Source: Microglena sp. YARC (taxonomy: Eukaryota; Chlorophyta; Chlorophyceae; Chlamydomonadales; Chlamydomonadaceae). Taken from it: a DNA stretch of 64,000 nucleotides. A model generated the notes under the pieces. That model saw only the letters and a program-made list of their open reading frames with translations, was not told where the DNA came from and ran no database searches. The stretch covers positions 11,942,968 through 12,006,967 of the forward strand of contig CM039464.1 of the NCBI GenBank assembly GCA_022414725.1, given 5' to 3'. This document shows positions 1 to 11,509 of the stretch, piece after piece. Position numbers and translations under genes: made by a program. Within the stretch, counting starts at the first letter, position 1. Each line of letters opens with the position of its first letter.

Positions 1-425
1 TATGGGGAAAGGAGCGGGAACCTGAAGGGAATGTGGAGGTTTTATGATATGACTTAGTTTTCTGTACTGCCCGGTTGGGTTTCCCCATGGATGGACCTGA
101 CAGGCATGTGGATTTGTAATGAACTAATGATACGACTCAGTATCGTGTACTGTCCAGTTGGGTTTCCACAGGGATTAACCTGAAGGGCATGTGGAGGTGT
201 CATGATATGGCTTAGTATCCTGTAATGCCCAGTTGGGTTTCCACAGGGATTCACCTGAAGGGCATGTGGAGGTGTCATGATATGGCTTAGTATCCTGTAC
301 TGACCACTTGGGTTTCCACATGGATGGGCCTGAAAGGCATGTGGAAGCGATGGTGGTTGGAGGAAAGGGCCGACATTTGTTTTTTGAATGTGTGTATGTT
401 CCAGTTCAGGGGTAGCCAAATAGGC
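1..425 (-). repeat. Tandem array, about 73-bp unit, about 5 copies
   Basis: Units recur near 20, 93, 178, 252 and 326. Read on the minus strand, each holds a pyrimidine-rich stretch ending in CATGCCCTTCAG followed by GTGAATCCCTGTGG, which looks like an acceptor plus exon start. It lies downstream of the last recognised exon of the minus-strand gene, so it may be the acceptor array of that gene's next exon beyond the left edge. The open frame across it on the minus strand (419-54) is repeat-driven and I do not call it a gene. Confidence 0.6.
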
Positions 426-479
426 TAAAAGGGATTGCCAAACATCGGGCTGAGTTACAAGTGTGATGCATTCGTTTCA

Positions 480-1150
480 CACCCCTTAATATAAATAAAT
501 AAAAAACCCACTACCACTACTACATACCATACCTCGCATAAAAAAAAAACTCGCACCACACTACTAACTCACATCAAGCTCAGTGATTCCTTCATCAAAT
601 GCCATACCTCACATTAAAAACTACTACAACATAATAAATAAACAAATAAAATGCTTCCACCACTACTTCCAACACACTAGGACTAACTACAACCTCTGTG
701 ATCCCTTCATCAAATACCATACCTCATATTAAAAAACTACTAATAAATGCACATAATAAATAAACAAATACAAATGCTATGCCACTACTACCACCACAAT
801 TGAACTCACATAATGCTCAAAGATTCCTTCATCAAATGCCATACCTCACATTGAAAACCACTCATAAACACACATAATAAATAAACAAATAAAAATACTT
901 CCACCACTACGGTACTACCAACACACTATAACTAACGACAACCTCTGTGATCCCTTCATTAAATGCTATACCTCATATCAAAAAATAATAAATAAAAACA
1001 TAAAAAAAAAATGCTAATACCACTACTACCACCCCAATTGAACTCACATCAAGCTCTGTGATCCAATCATCAAATGCCATACCTCACATTAAAAACTAAT
1101 AAAAAAAAAAAAAATTATACCACCACTACTACCACCACACTATAACTCAC
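480..1150 (-). repeat. Donor-junction array after the exon ending at 1151
   Basis: On the minus strand the exon ends GAGCTTGAT and is followed by the donor GTGAGT at 1150. Degenerate copies of that junction and the start of the intron recur across this stretch, on the plus strand as AACTCACATCAAGCTC near 566 and 1041 and as weaker versions near 680, 804 and 930. AT-rich filler lies between copies. I see no other gene here. Confidence 0.65.
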
Positions 1151-4100
1151 ATCAAGCTCAGTGATTCCTTTATCTAACGAATCAATAGCCTCCACCAAGT
1201 TGTAACCACGATCAGTCAATTGCAGGCGGTTGAGCAGACCTCGCTTCTCTTCTCCTGGTACTGCTAGCTGGTTGTCGGTTAGGGCAAAGATGGAGCCCTG
1301 GTGGATGGTGACGTCCTCCAGGCCTTCGCAGGAGCACTGTGTGGTGCATGGGTTGGGGAGGGTTGGGGAGAGGTGAGGCTAGGAGAGGGCTGGTTGTCAG
1401 TTAGGGAAAAGATGGAGCCCTTTTGGATGGTCACATCCTTCAGGCCTTCGCAGGAGCACTGTGTGGTTCATGGGTTGGGGAGGGTTGGGAAGAGGTGAGG
1501 CTAGGAGAGGGCTGGTTGTCAGTTAGGGAAAAGATGGAGCCCTTTTGGATGGTCACATCCTTCAGGCCTTTGCAGGAGCACTGTGTGGTTCATGGGTTGG
1601 GGAGGGTTGGGGAGAGGTGAGGCTAGGAGAGGGCTGGTTGTCGGTTAGGGCAAAGATGGAGCCCTGGTGGATTGTCACATCCAACAGACCCGGTATAATG
1701 TGGGCCAGGGTTTAGGGTGAGGGTATATAGTGACCAGGGTATAGGGTGGGCCAAGGTATAGGGTGAGGGTATATAGTGGCTAGGGTATAGGGTGGGCCAG
1801 GGTGTAGGGTGAGGGTATGTAGTGACCAGGGTATAGGGTGAGGGTATACAGTGGCTACAGTATAGTGTGAGGGTATACAGTGGCTAGGGTATAGGGTGGG
1901 CCAGGGTATAGTGCGAGGGTATACAGTGGCTAGGGGATAGGGTGAGGATATACAGTGGCTAGGGTACAGGGTGGGCCAGGGTATAGTGTGAGGGTATACA
2001 GTGGCTATTGTATAGGGTGGGCCAGGGTATAGTGCGAGGGTAACATGTGGCTGAGTATAGGGTGGGCCAGGGTGTAGTGCGAGGGTATACAGTGGCTAGG
2101 GGATAGGGTGAGGATATACAGTGGCTAGGGTACAGGGTGGGCCAGGGTATAGTGTGAGGGTATACAGTGGCTATTGTATAGGGTGGGCCAGGGTATAGTG
2201 CGAGGGTATACAGTGGCTAGAGTATAGGGTGGGCCAGGGTATAGTGTGAGGGTATACAGTGGCTAGGGTATAGGGTGAGGATATACATTGGCTAGGGTAC
2301 AGGGTGGGCCAGGGTATAGTGTGAGGGTATACAGTGGCTATTGTATTAGGGTGGGCAGGTATAGTGCGAGGGTATACAGTGGCTAGGGTATAGGGTGGGC
2401 CAGGGTATAGTGTGAGGGTATACAGTGGCTAGGGTATAGGGTGAGGATATACATTGGCTAGGGTACAGGGTGGGCCAGGGTATAGTGTGAGGGTATACAG
2501 TGGCTATTGTATAGGGTGGGCCAGGGTATAGTGCGAGGGTATACAGTGGCTAGGGTATAGGGTGGGCCAGGGTATAGTGTGAGGGTATACAGTGGCTAGG
2601 GTATAGGGTGAGGATATACATTGGATAGGGTACAGGGTGGGCCAGGGTATAGTGTGGGGGTATACAGTGGCTATTGTATAGGGTGGGCCAGGGTATAGTG
2701 CGAGGGTATACAGTGGCTAGGGTATAGGGTGGGCCAGGGTATAGTGTGAGGGTATACAGTGGCTAGGGTATAGGGTGAGGATATACATTGGATAGGGTAC
2801 AGGGTGGGCCAGGGTATAAATGGTGCGGGATAAGGTGGTCAGGGTACAGACGCATAGTCATTGTACAGAGGATAAGGGAGCAGATGGTCACAGTAAAGTT
2901 GGTAAGGGATCAGGAAGTCAGTTTACAGACGGTCAGGGTACCAGAGCGGTCAGAGTACAGACGGTCAGGGTACAGAGGGTACAGAGTCAGAGTACAGACG
3001 GTCAGAGGTACAGAGGGTCAGAAGAGGGTCAGAGTACAGACGGTCAGGGTACAGAGGGTCAGAGTACAGACGGTCAGGGTACAGAGGGTCAGAGTACAGA
3101 CGGTCAGGTAAACAGAGGGTCAGAGTACAGCACGGTTCAGGGTACAGAGGGTCAGAGTACAGACGGTCAGGGTACGAGGTCAGGTCAGAGTACAGACGGT
3201 CAGGGTACAGAGGGTCAGAGTACAGACGGTCAGGGTAAGGGTCACAGAGGGTCAGAGCAGTCAGAGAAGAACAGACGCACGTCAGGGAGTAGAGTACAGA
3301 GGGCAGGGGTCAGAGCGGTAGCAGACGGTCAGGGTAACAGAGGGGTCAGAGTAAAAGACGGTCAGGTAAGAGAGTACAGACCGGTCAGGGGTAGGAGGGT
3401 TCAGAGGACGGTCAGAGGCCTACAGAGCCGGGTCAGAGTACAGACGGTCAGGGTACAGAGGGTCAGAGTACAGACGGTCAGGGTACAGAGGGTCAGAGTA
3501 CAGACGGTCAGGGTACAGGGGGTCAGAGTACAGACGGTCAGGGTACAGAGGGTAGAGTTACAGACGGTCAGGGTAGTCAGGTAACAGACGGTCAGGGTAC
3601 AGAGGGTCAGAGTACAGACGGTCAGGGTACAGGGGGTCAGAGTACAGACGGTCAGGGTACAGAGGGTCAGAGTACAGACGGTCAGGGTACAGAGGGTCAG
3701 AGTACAGAGGGTCAGGGTACAGAGGGTCAGAGTACAGACGGTCAGGGTACAGAGGGTCAGAGTACCAGACCGGTCAGGGTAAGGGGTCAGAGTACATGAC
3801 GGTCAGGGTAACAGGGTCAGAGTACAGACGGTCAGGGTACCGAGGGGTCAGAGCTACGGTACAGGGGTCAGACGTAGGGTAGGACGTCAGGGGTACAGGG
3901 TACACAGAGTCAGACGGTCAGGGTACAGAGTGCAGAGTACAGACGGTCAGGATCAGAGGGTCAGAGTACAGACGGTCAGGTCAGAGGGTCAGAGTACAGA
4001 CAGGTAAGGGTCAGCACAGAGGGTCAGAGTACAGACGGTCAGGGTACAGAGGGTCAGAGTACAGACGGACGGTCAGGGTACGGGGGTCAGTCAGGTTCAG

Positions 4101-7100
4101 GGTACAGAGGGTCAGAACAGAGCGGTCCGGGTACGAGGGTGCAGAGTACAGACCCGGTCAGGGTACAGAGGTACAGACGCGTCAGGGGAGAGGGTCATGA
4201 GTACAGACGGTCAGGGTACAGAGGGTCAGAGTACAGACGGTCAGGGTACAGAGGGTCAGAGTACAGACGGTCAGGGTCAGAGAGGTCCGACAGAGGTCAG
4301 AGTCAGACGGTCAGACGGGTCAGAGTACAAAGGTCAGGGTACAGAGGGTCAGAGTACAGAACGGTCAGGGTACATGAGGGTCAGAGTACAGACGGCGGGG
4401 TAAGGGGGTCAGAGCGGTCAGCCCGAGGTAGCAGAGGGTAGAGGTACGAGGGTCAGAGTACAGACGGTCAGGGTCAGAGGGTCAGAGTAAGAAGTAGGGT
4501 ACAGAGGGTCGCTCGAGTACAGGGGTGTACAGAGGGTCCAGTAGTACAGGCGGTTCAGGTAGGCAGTACGAGCAGGGCGGTCAGAGTACGAGGGTCAGGG
4601 TACAGAGGGTAGAGTACAGAGGTGGTCAACAGGGTACAGCGAGGGTTCAGAGGAAACGGTGGGTAAGAGGGGGTCAGAGTATAAACAGACGGTCGGGTAG
4701 AAGGACAGGGTCAGAGTACAGAGGGGTAGGGTACAGAGGGTCAGAGTACAGAGGGGTCAGGGTAAGAGGGTCAGAGTACAGACGGTCAGGGTAACAGGCG
4801 GTCAGTAAGAGGGTAGGGTAGTGCGAGCTGGTCCAGTATGAGAGGGTCAGGAGTCCAAAGAGGGTCAGTACAGAGGGTAAAGCGGTACAGAGGGTCAGGG
4901 TAACAGAGGGTCAGGGTAAGAGGGTTAAGTAACAAGGGTCATTGTGTACAGCAGAGGGTCAGAGTAAGAACGAGTCAAGGGTAACAGAGGTCATGAGGTC
5001 AAGCACGGTCAGGGTACGAGGGTCAAAGTCAGAGGGGTCCTTTCTCGCCATCCCCCTCATCCCATCCCCATCCCCATCCCATCCCCCGATCCCCATCCCT
5101 CATTCCCATCATCCCCCATCCCCCATCCCCATCCCATCCCCCATCCTCCATCCACATCCACATCCCCTCCCCCCTCCCCCCCCACACACACAACCACATC
5201 GCCCATCATAATTACCTTAGCAGTCCAGTCAATGGGCAGCTGGGCACGGCATCGCAGCGTGAGGGCAAATGCGTTCCCTAGCAGTGTCGCCGAGGTTGTT
5301 CCATAGGGGGGACATTGTAGAAGCCAAATCTGGAGATGGAAAAGCCGAGGGTCTGACCGACACCTGCATAGTGTGTGTGTATGTTACAGTCCAGGGGTAG
5401 GCCAAATAGGCTAAAGGGACTTGCCCAACCGTGTAGGGAGGGCTTAACAGAAAAGAACTGATGAAGTGAACCCCAAACAAACATTTTACTGACAAGGGGC
5501 CTGAGTTCGTGCTAAAGTGATAATTTACGTCTACAATAAAAATAAATTATCAACTCATCTGGGACGATAATTTTAATTGTGCGAATTTATTATCGCATTT
5601 TTTAAAGGTCATATTTAAGGGGTTAAGTAAAAGTCGAACAAATAGATTACTAGAAAGCTCGATTACACATTTTTTCCAGGCCATCACAATATCTACCGAC
5701 ACTAATCCAGCCTAGCCTACCCCCTGATGTCTTGCGGTGTATTTCAGAGAACACAATATCGTACCGACACTACTACAAGCCTAGCCTACCTGATGGTGTG
5801 TGTGTATTTCAGACAACAACAATATCATAACGACACTACTACAGCCTAGCCTACCTGATGGTGTGGTGTACTTCAGACAACTCAATATTGAACGACACTA
5901 CTACAGCCTAGCCTACCTGATGGTGTGGTGTACTTCAGACAACTCAATATTGCAACGACACAACTACCAGCCCTAGCCTACCTGATGATGTGGTTTATTT
6001 CAGACACTCAATATAGAACAACAATACTAGAGCCTAGCCTACCTGGTAATGGGGTTTATTTCAGACACTCAATATAGAACAACACAAACTGCAGCCTAGC
6101 CTACTTGATGTAGTGGTGTATTTCAGACACTCAATATCAACCGACACTACTACAGCCTAGCCAACCTGATGTTGTGGTGTATTTCAGACAACACAATATG
6201 GAACAACACAACTTCCAGCCTAGCCATAGAACCTGATGTTGTGGTGTATCCCCATGACTGTGGGTCGGCAAGGCTGATTTTTGGTGGGAGGTTCACAGTC
6301 CACGTGGCTTCAACGTTGTTGGTCACAAACGTTTTTGCCGCCTTGTTGGTGATGTTCGTTAGATTAACTGCCCCCGTGCACCAGGTCTGCAGCGTTAGGC
6401 ACACATTCTTGTAAATGGAAATGGAAAATGTAAAAAACAAAAAGTACATCATCAAGGGTCATCAATCATCATCCATCATCATCATCATCATCATCAATCA
6501 TCATCATCATTACATCATCATCATCATATCATATCATATCATACAAATCAGACATGCATTATGATATTGTATATAATGACACATATAGCCTAGTCAGACT
6601 GCCGGCATCATGTGATGACATGATACCATATTGCCGTCCCCTAGTATCAAGTGATACCATAGTCTAGAATTATCTGGATTATTTGAGAAAGGATTTGAGG
6701 AAGGCCTACTTGGCTATCCCTGGACTCTAGCATACATAACGCACACCGTAACATACATCTGAGTAATATGTTTTATTTTAGGCTACAATCAGAGCAGCTT
6801 CTAGGCAGCTCCCGGGCTTTGCTTTCTACTCAGCCAAAACCTAAAGCAAAGTTTACACCTGGAAGCTGACAGAATCAGCTTTCAGTTACTGTTGAAAAAT
6901 TGGGGCTTAAGCCCAGTGATGGCTTAGAGAGCTGTCTAGAAGGGCTGCTGCTCGTAGCCGAAAGGAAAAGCGATGATACAAGTGAACCCTGCAAGGAGCT
7001 GTCTAGAAGCTGCTGCTCGTAGCCAAAAGAAAAAGCGATGATGCAAGTGAACCCTGCAGGGAGCTGTCTAGAAGCTGCTGCTCGTAGCCGAATGGAAAAG

Positions 7101-8562
7101 CGATGATACAAGTGAACCCTGCAGTAATCATAGCTTTTACTTTTCCTACGAGCAGCAGCTTTCTATGCAGCTCCCTGAGCCAGCCATCGGGCCAAGCTCC
7201 ACAGATTTCAACACAACCGAAAGCTAATGCTGTCAGCTTCCCGTATGCACTACTTTGTTTCAGCTTTGGCTGGGATGCAAGCCAGGGGAGCTGCCTAGAA
7301 GCTGCTGCTTGTAGCGGAAAAGAAAAGCTATGGCAGTAATGATGCCTACTCTCTGCTCACCAAGCAGCCATCGAATTTCCCTCCATTTTCAGGGTTGGAA
7401 AACGAGCGGATGGTTTAAAGAGCGGATCTGTGGGACTTTGAGCTGTAGGGCATGGGGGAGAGGGGGCAGGCACAGGTCCCATGCACAGCTGGGTGCGGTG
7501 GGTGGCTGAGGTGCGTGGGTAGGTGGGTTGGTAGGTAATGGTTGGGTGCGGTGGCTGGCTGGGCTGGTGCGTTGGGTAGGTGGGTTGGTGGCAGGCCAGA
7601 TGTCATGCACAGCTGGGTATGGTGGTGCGTGGGTAAGTAGGTGGGCGTGGGCAGGCAGATGTCTTGCACAGCTGGGTAGGTGGGTGCGTGGGTAGGTGGG
7701 TTGGCAGGTAGGTGGGTGGGTGGCAGGCAGATGTCATGCACAGCTGGGTAGGTGGGTGCGTGGGTAGGTGGGTTGGCAGGTAGGTGGGTGGGTGGCAGGC
7801 AGATGTCATGCACAGCTGGGTAGGTGGGTGAATGGGTAGGTGGCTGGGTGGCAGTCACATGTCATGCACAGCTGGGTGGGTAGGTAGGTGGGTGGGTGGG
7901 TGGCAGGCAGATGTTATGCACAGCTGGGTAGGTGGCTGGGTGGCAGTCACATGTCATGCACAGCTGGGTGGGTAGGTAGGTGGGTGGGTGGGTGGCAGGC
8001 AGATGTCATGCACAGCTGGGTAGGTGGCTGGGTGGCAGTCACATGTCATGCACAGCTGGGTGGGTAGGTAGGTGGGTGGGTCGGTGGCAGGCAGATGTCA
8101 TGCACAGCTGGGTAGGGTGGCTGGGTGGCAGTCACATGTCATGCACAGCTGGGTGGGTAGGTAGGGTGGGTGGGTGGCAGGCAGATGTCATGCACAGCTG
8201 GGTAGGTGGCTGGGTGGCAGTCACATGTCATGCACAGCTGGGTGGGTAGGTAGGTGGGTGGCAGGCAGGTGTCATAAACAGCTGAGTGGGTGGGTGGCTG
8301 GGTGGCAGGCAGATGTTATGCTCAGCTGGCTGGGTGCGTGGGTAGGTGGCTGGGTGGTAGGCACATGCCATGCACGGCTGGGTGGGAGGCTGGCTGGCTG
8401 GCTGGCTGGCTGGTGGATGGGTAGGTGGGTGGGTATGCGGGTGGGTGGGTCCTGTTGTAGGTGGTAGGTGGTAGGTGGTAGATGCAGGGTACCCTGTGGC
8501 AGTGGTAGGTGGGTGGGTGAAGAAGTTCTCTCCAGACCCTTCGCTTGAAAGTCTTTCATTAT

Positions 8563-8597
<35 letters not shown>

Positions 8598-9069
8598 ACC
8601 AAGCTTGCAAGGCCATGTATCATTCACAGATTATAATTAGGGGGGTCAAAAGGGGGGAGGAACAGTGATTCTCACAGTGATCTTCCTGCCCCCCCCCCTC
8701 CCCCTCCCCCTCCCCCTCCCAGCAGGGTCAACCTTTTCAATGTATGAGATCTACTTTCGTGTTGGTGTTATATAGTTGCGCGAGTCACACCAGTGTTTTT
8801 CTTTTCCGCTAAAAGCAGCAGCTTCTTGGCAGCTCCCCCGACTGGCTATTCAGCCAAAGCTAATGCAACCTAGCGTGTCTGGAAGCTGACAGTATCCGCT
8901 GTCCAGATCTGTCAAAATCTCGGGGCTTAGCCCAGTGGCTGGCTCCGAGAGCTGCCTAGAAGCTGCTGCTCGTCGCTGAAAAGATAGACACTGAGTCACA
9001 CTTACCAAGGGCGGAGGCAGAGAGCATTGCCAACGCCAGGAGGGAAAGGAGGGAGGAAGAGCTCTTCAT
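1151..9069 (-). CDS. Secreted protein of unknown function (partial; extends past left edge)
   Basis: Assembled from short minus-strand exons. Exon 9069-9006 encodes a signal peptide (MKSSSSLLSLLALAMLSA) and ends in phase 1 before GTAAGT. Exon 7442-7361 completes that codon (GCT) and gives LAQSPTDPLFKPSARFPTLK, which puts a plausible cleavage site after ALA. Exon 6407-6233 contains CLTLQTWCTGAVNLTNITNK and ends GYTTTS, phase 1. Exon 5363-5216 joins it in phase (VGQTLGFSISRFGFYNV). Exon 1336-1151 (CSCEGLEDVTIHQG through GITELD) is phase 0 on both sides. Two problems remain. Exon 7361 ends in phase 2 but the exon at 6407 appears to start in phase 0, so a small exon or an indel is missing. Exon 5363-5216 has a 6-nt C run (coding strand) where 7 would keep the frame. 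These may be assembly errors, or the gene may be decaying. I recognise no domain. Its introns hold the arrays at 480-8520. Confidence 0.5.
1243..1690 (-). repeat. Acceptor-junction array, 122-bp unit, 3-4 copies
   Basis: On the minus strand each unit contains an acceptor (CACCACACAG) followed by TGCTCCTGCGAAGGCC, the start of the exon at 1336. The junction occurs near 1336, 1458 and 1580, with a further partial unit to about 1690. Only the last copy in transcription order (1336) runs on into the full exon. Confidence 0.75.
1690..2815. repeat. Minisatellite, about 46-bp unit with higher-order structure
   Basis: Degenerate units of the type GTATACAGTGGCTAGGGTAT plus GGGTGGGCCAGGGTATAG recur about 24 times. 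A three-unit block of about 138-190 bp is itself repeated. It lies in the intron between the minus-strand exons at 5216 and 1336. No coding sequence. Confidence 0.9.
2815..5040. repeat. Minisatellite, 30-bp unit made of two 15-mers
   Basis: The unit is GTCAGAGTACAGACG followed by GTCAGGGTACAGAGG, repeated for about 2.2 kb and increasingly degenerate towards 5 kb. Because 30 is divisible by three it creates several open frames of up to 254 codons on the plus strand; these are artefacts of the repeat. A C-rich CCCATCCC tract follows to 5190. It lies in the same intron as the preceding array. Confidence 0.9.
5375..5590 (+). repeat. Dispersed repeat family B
   Basis: Carries the core CAGTCCAGGGGTAGGCCAAA then AGGGACTTGCCCAACCG, followed by a segment ending CTGAGTTCGTGCTA and an AT-rich tail. 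The same sequence recurs at 9795-9960, 10085-10300, 38085-38230, 47770-47890 and 56785-56930 (plus) and at 33690-33785 and 57745-57795 (minus). The copies share about 120-210 bp, so this looks like a short interspersed element whose ends I could not fix. Confidence 0.7.
5715..6232 (-). repeat. Donor-junction array, about 62-bp unit, about 8 copies
   Basis: On the minus strand the exon at 6407-6233 ends ATACACCACAACATCAG before GTTCTATGGC. That exon end plus GTTGGCTAGGCTGTAG recurs about every 61-65 bp (near 6168, 6105, 6042, 5982, 5918, 5857, 5793 and 5726). Each copy therefore repeats the last 17 exon bases and the donor. Confidence 0.75.
6475..6545. repeat. ATC microsatellite
   Basis: Runs of the trinucleotide ATC, changing to ATATC near 6525. 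Just beyond it, 6545-6660 holds ATATGATATCA-type palindromes ending in CCGTCCCCTAG, resembling one end of the MITE family at 20946. The other end is not recognisable. Confidence 0.8.
6785..7345. repeat. Dispersed inverted-repeat family C, partly tandem
   Basis: Contains GAGCAGCTTCTAGGCAGCTC in one orientation and GAGCTGTCTAGAAGCTGCTG in the other, several times, with an internal unit of about 65 bp repeated near 6945, 7010 and 7075. Related copies are at 8803-8990, 32385-32560, 34320-34420 and, partially, 48030-48065. Confidence 0.65.
7480..8520. repeat. Minisatellite in intron 1 of the minus-strand gene
   Basis: Units built on GCACAGCTGGGTAGGTGG and GGCAGGCAGATGTCATG alternate in a 60-120 bp higher-order pattern for about 1 kb. 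On the minus strand this is rich in CCCACC and gives long Pro/Thr-rich open frames that I reject as genes. It ends near the acceptor CCCTACAG at 7443. Confidence 0.85.
8564..8595. repeat. Poly-C run of 32
   Basis: Uninterrupted run of 32 C on the plus strand (G on the strand of the gene it lies in). It is followed at 8690-8720 by another C-rich tract. Confidence 0.95.
8803..8990. mobile_element. MITE-like element with about 30-bp terminal inverted repeats (family C)
   Basis: The left end reads CTTTTCCGCTAAAAGCAGCA and continues with GCTTCTTGGCAGCTC. The right end reads GAGCTGCCTAGAAGCTGCTG and continues CTCGTCGCTGAAAAG. These are imperfect inverted complements about 180 bp apart, and no coding capacity lies between. 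I did not find a convincing target duplication. Confidence 0.55.
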
Positions 9070-9399
9070 TTTTATGGCTTGGCTTCGTTTAGCTTGGCTT
9101 GGCTTGGCTTGGCTCAACAATGGCCTGTCTGGGGCGATGAATGTAAAGCAATTGAGGCTTCTTACTCAAGGGCCCGGGCTGGTGAAGACGGTGAAATTCG
9201 ATTGGATCAAAGACTGGTGCGCGCAAAGATTTCAACAGCGATTTCAATGTCGAAAGTCCAGGTTGAACGGAGCTATTATAGGGCGACGAGCTGACGACTG
9301 TCAGGGTTCGGGGTTTCGTGTTATCCCGAGGCAACGATCAAGATACGTGACTATGCCGGCTATCTCGCTTCCTGAGGTGACGAGGTCGGAGATTTAACG

Positions 9400-9575
9400 A
9401 TACCTATGCATGGGCGACACCAGACTCTCTGGGCGACACGATGTTATTCCCGAGGCAACGATCCCGAGACGTGCAATACTGACTAGACCTGGCTTCCTGA
9501 GGTGAGAAGGTCTGAGAGCTAACAATCCCTATGGGCGACACGATGTTATTCCCGAGGCAACGATCCTGAGAAGTG
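9400..9575. repeat. Short tandem repeat in intergenic DNA
   Basis: A unit containing GGGCGACACGATGTTATTCC then CGAGGCAACGATC occurs about three times, with an earlier relative near 9320. The whole stretch 9070-11509 is otherwise intergenic: family B copies at 9795-9960 and 10085-10300, family D fragments near 10393-10540, 10940-11010 and 11100-11170, and no coding sequence I can support. It should contain the promoters of the divergent genes starting at 9069 and 11510. A pentanucleotide run (TTGGC) sits at 9080-9115. Confidence 0.6.
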
Positions 9576-9794
9576 GCAAGGTCGAATTATCGAAGGACCA
9601 ACGATACCAAGAGGGTGAAACGATCGTACATCCAACCACGCTTCCCAACATAGCTCTCCCGTTCTCACAGTGCCCGATGCAAGATCGGGCCCTCGACCGC
9701 ACCTGGTCTTAAGGCTTGGATTTGGAAGACCGCGAGCAGCCGAAGAGTTTCTGAAAACCCCTTGAAAGCCGTGACACTGCAATCCAATCCAAGA

Positions 9795-9960
9795 ATTCAG
9801 AGTGTGTATTACAGTCCAGGGGTAGGCCAAATAGGCTAAAGAATAGGCTAAAGATACTTGCCCAACCGTGGCAGAAAGGCTAAAAAGAGAAGGCATCGAT
9901 GAACGGACGCCCCAACAATCGTTTTTAACCCACGAGGGCCCTGAGTTCGTGCTACAATGT
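9795..9960 (+). repeat. Dispersed repeat family B
   Basis: Same core as at 5375, CAGTCCAGGGGTAGGCCAAA, with a short internal duplication of AATAGGCTAAAG. It ends in CTGAGTTCGTGCTAC. Confidence 0.7.
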
Positions 9961-10084
9961 TAACCAGGGCCCCTGATGATAACCATCCAATCCAAGAATA
10001 TGGCGAGCAGATCCAAATATGAAATATCTAATCCAATCCAAGACGATGGCGATGGCGAGTAGGCTTATTATAAGGCTGGAGCCA

Positions 10085-10300
10085 TGTATGTATATTACAG
10101 TCCAGGGGTAGGCCCAAAAGGCTAAAGAAACTTGCCCAACCGTAGTAGGAAGGGCTTCAAAAGAAAAAACACTGATGAACTGAGCCCCAACCAATCGTTT
10201 TACAGACGGGGGGGGCTGAGTTCGTGCTACAGTGGTCATTTAATTCTACAATATAATTCAATCATCATCTCATCTAGGATGCTACTTTAATTGTACGATT
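10085..10300 (+). repeat. Dispersed repeat family B, long copy
   Basis: Shares the core and also the AT-rich 3' segment (CATCTAGGATGCTACTTTAA, compare 5560-5580) with the copy at 5375. The family is therefore longer than 200 bp. Confidence 0.7.
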
Positions 10301-11509
10301 AGTATGCCATGTTCCAATGTTCAAGCTCAAGCTTCTGCATCACCGATTCACAGTTTACCCAACACATACATTTTGATTTTAATTGTTTATGTTACTGCCG
10401 AAGAGGGCATTACCTGCCAAATTGCTGGCCGGAGCTATTGAAATTGAAATTGTTACATCCGTGTAATACAGTTACTCACAGGACGTGATGTAAAGGACGC
10501 CACAGCGTAAGCCGGAGCTATGTAACCAAGTTCAAGGTCAAGCTACCCTACACAGAAACGTTGTAACAGCAATGCGAAAATGTGTCAATACTGGTATGTG
10601 GACGACAGGACTCGAATAATCGAATGATTTCCATCCCCCCATCGATCGGATTGGTGGAATGGTGACTTGGAGTTGCAAGCACGCAAGCTCGGAAACGCCG
10701 ATGCACCTCGTTGCACTTGTTCCTTGTTCATCGCCCAAGATAAGAAGCGTGAAAAGCAGGGATTTCGGATAAAAAGAAAAAAGGAGGACGACGTCGAATT
10801 TTAAATTATCCATCTCGTCTTAAGCAGGCGAGGGTTGAACAAAGATAAGGACACTCCACAGCATCTGGGGTGGGTCGTCCATATTTCTTTGAAATATAAT
10901 TTTTAATTTACTTATTGCCTCGCTTCTTGCAGGTTTTAATTGTCGAAGACGGCAAGCAGCCTTCCTGATTTCTTTCTGGAGCCATGTAACCAAGAACAAG
11001 TCCAAGTTTAAGTGCGTCGTCATAGAATCCTACTAGGGGCGATATACTTTGCTCTCTGAGAAGGCGTTCATTTTCATCTACCTCTTGAATATGGTTCTTC
11101 CAACTGCCCACGACGGCGAGCAGCCTTACAGGCTGGAACCACGAACCCAAGTTCAAGTTCGAGGTCGAGGGTCGCGGGTCGTTGCATGCGCCCTCATTCT
11201 TCACCAGAATGGGCAGCCCCGTTCTTCCAATTCTCAGATGGGCAGGCATACAAGAATAACATCGAACAATATGACAGAGCTAGACAGATCAGCGGGTCTA
11301 TCATCAAGAGATGGATGCGAGGATGCTACAAGCAGCCGAGCGCGAGCGGGAGCACGGACTCTCAACATTTACGTAAAATCCCTTGATTTCTGTAAGTACT
11401 GCAGGGTTTGGAATACAGAATTTGGCAGTACAGAATTCGGCACAGAGTTTGGAGTTGCGACTGCTGCTTGCCATAGACGTCCTCCCTGCTGCGCGCGCCG
11501 TTTTTTGCA

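Noticed and set aside
2788..4800. Open frames of 65-254 codons rich in Gln/Arg/Val/Ser/Thr
   Set aside because: They are encoded by the 30-bp minisatellite and end wherever the repeat degenerates; no start context or conserved domain.
7389..8623. Pro/Thr/His-rich frames on the minus strand resembling algal cell-wall hydroxyproline proteins
   Set aside because: They translate a CCCACC minisatellite within an intron of the minus-strand gene and shift frame with the repeat unit.
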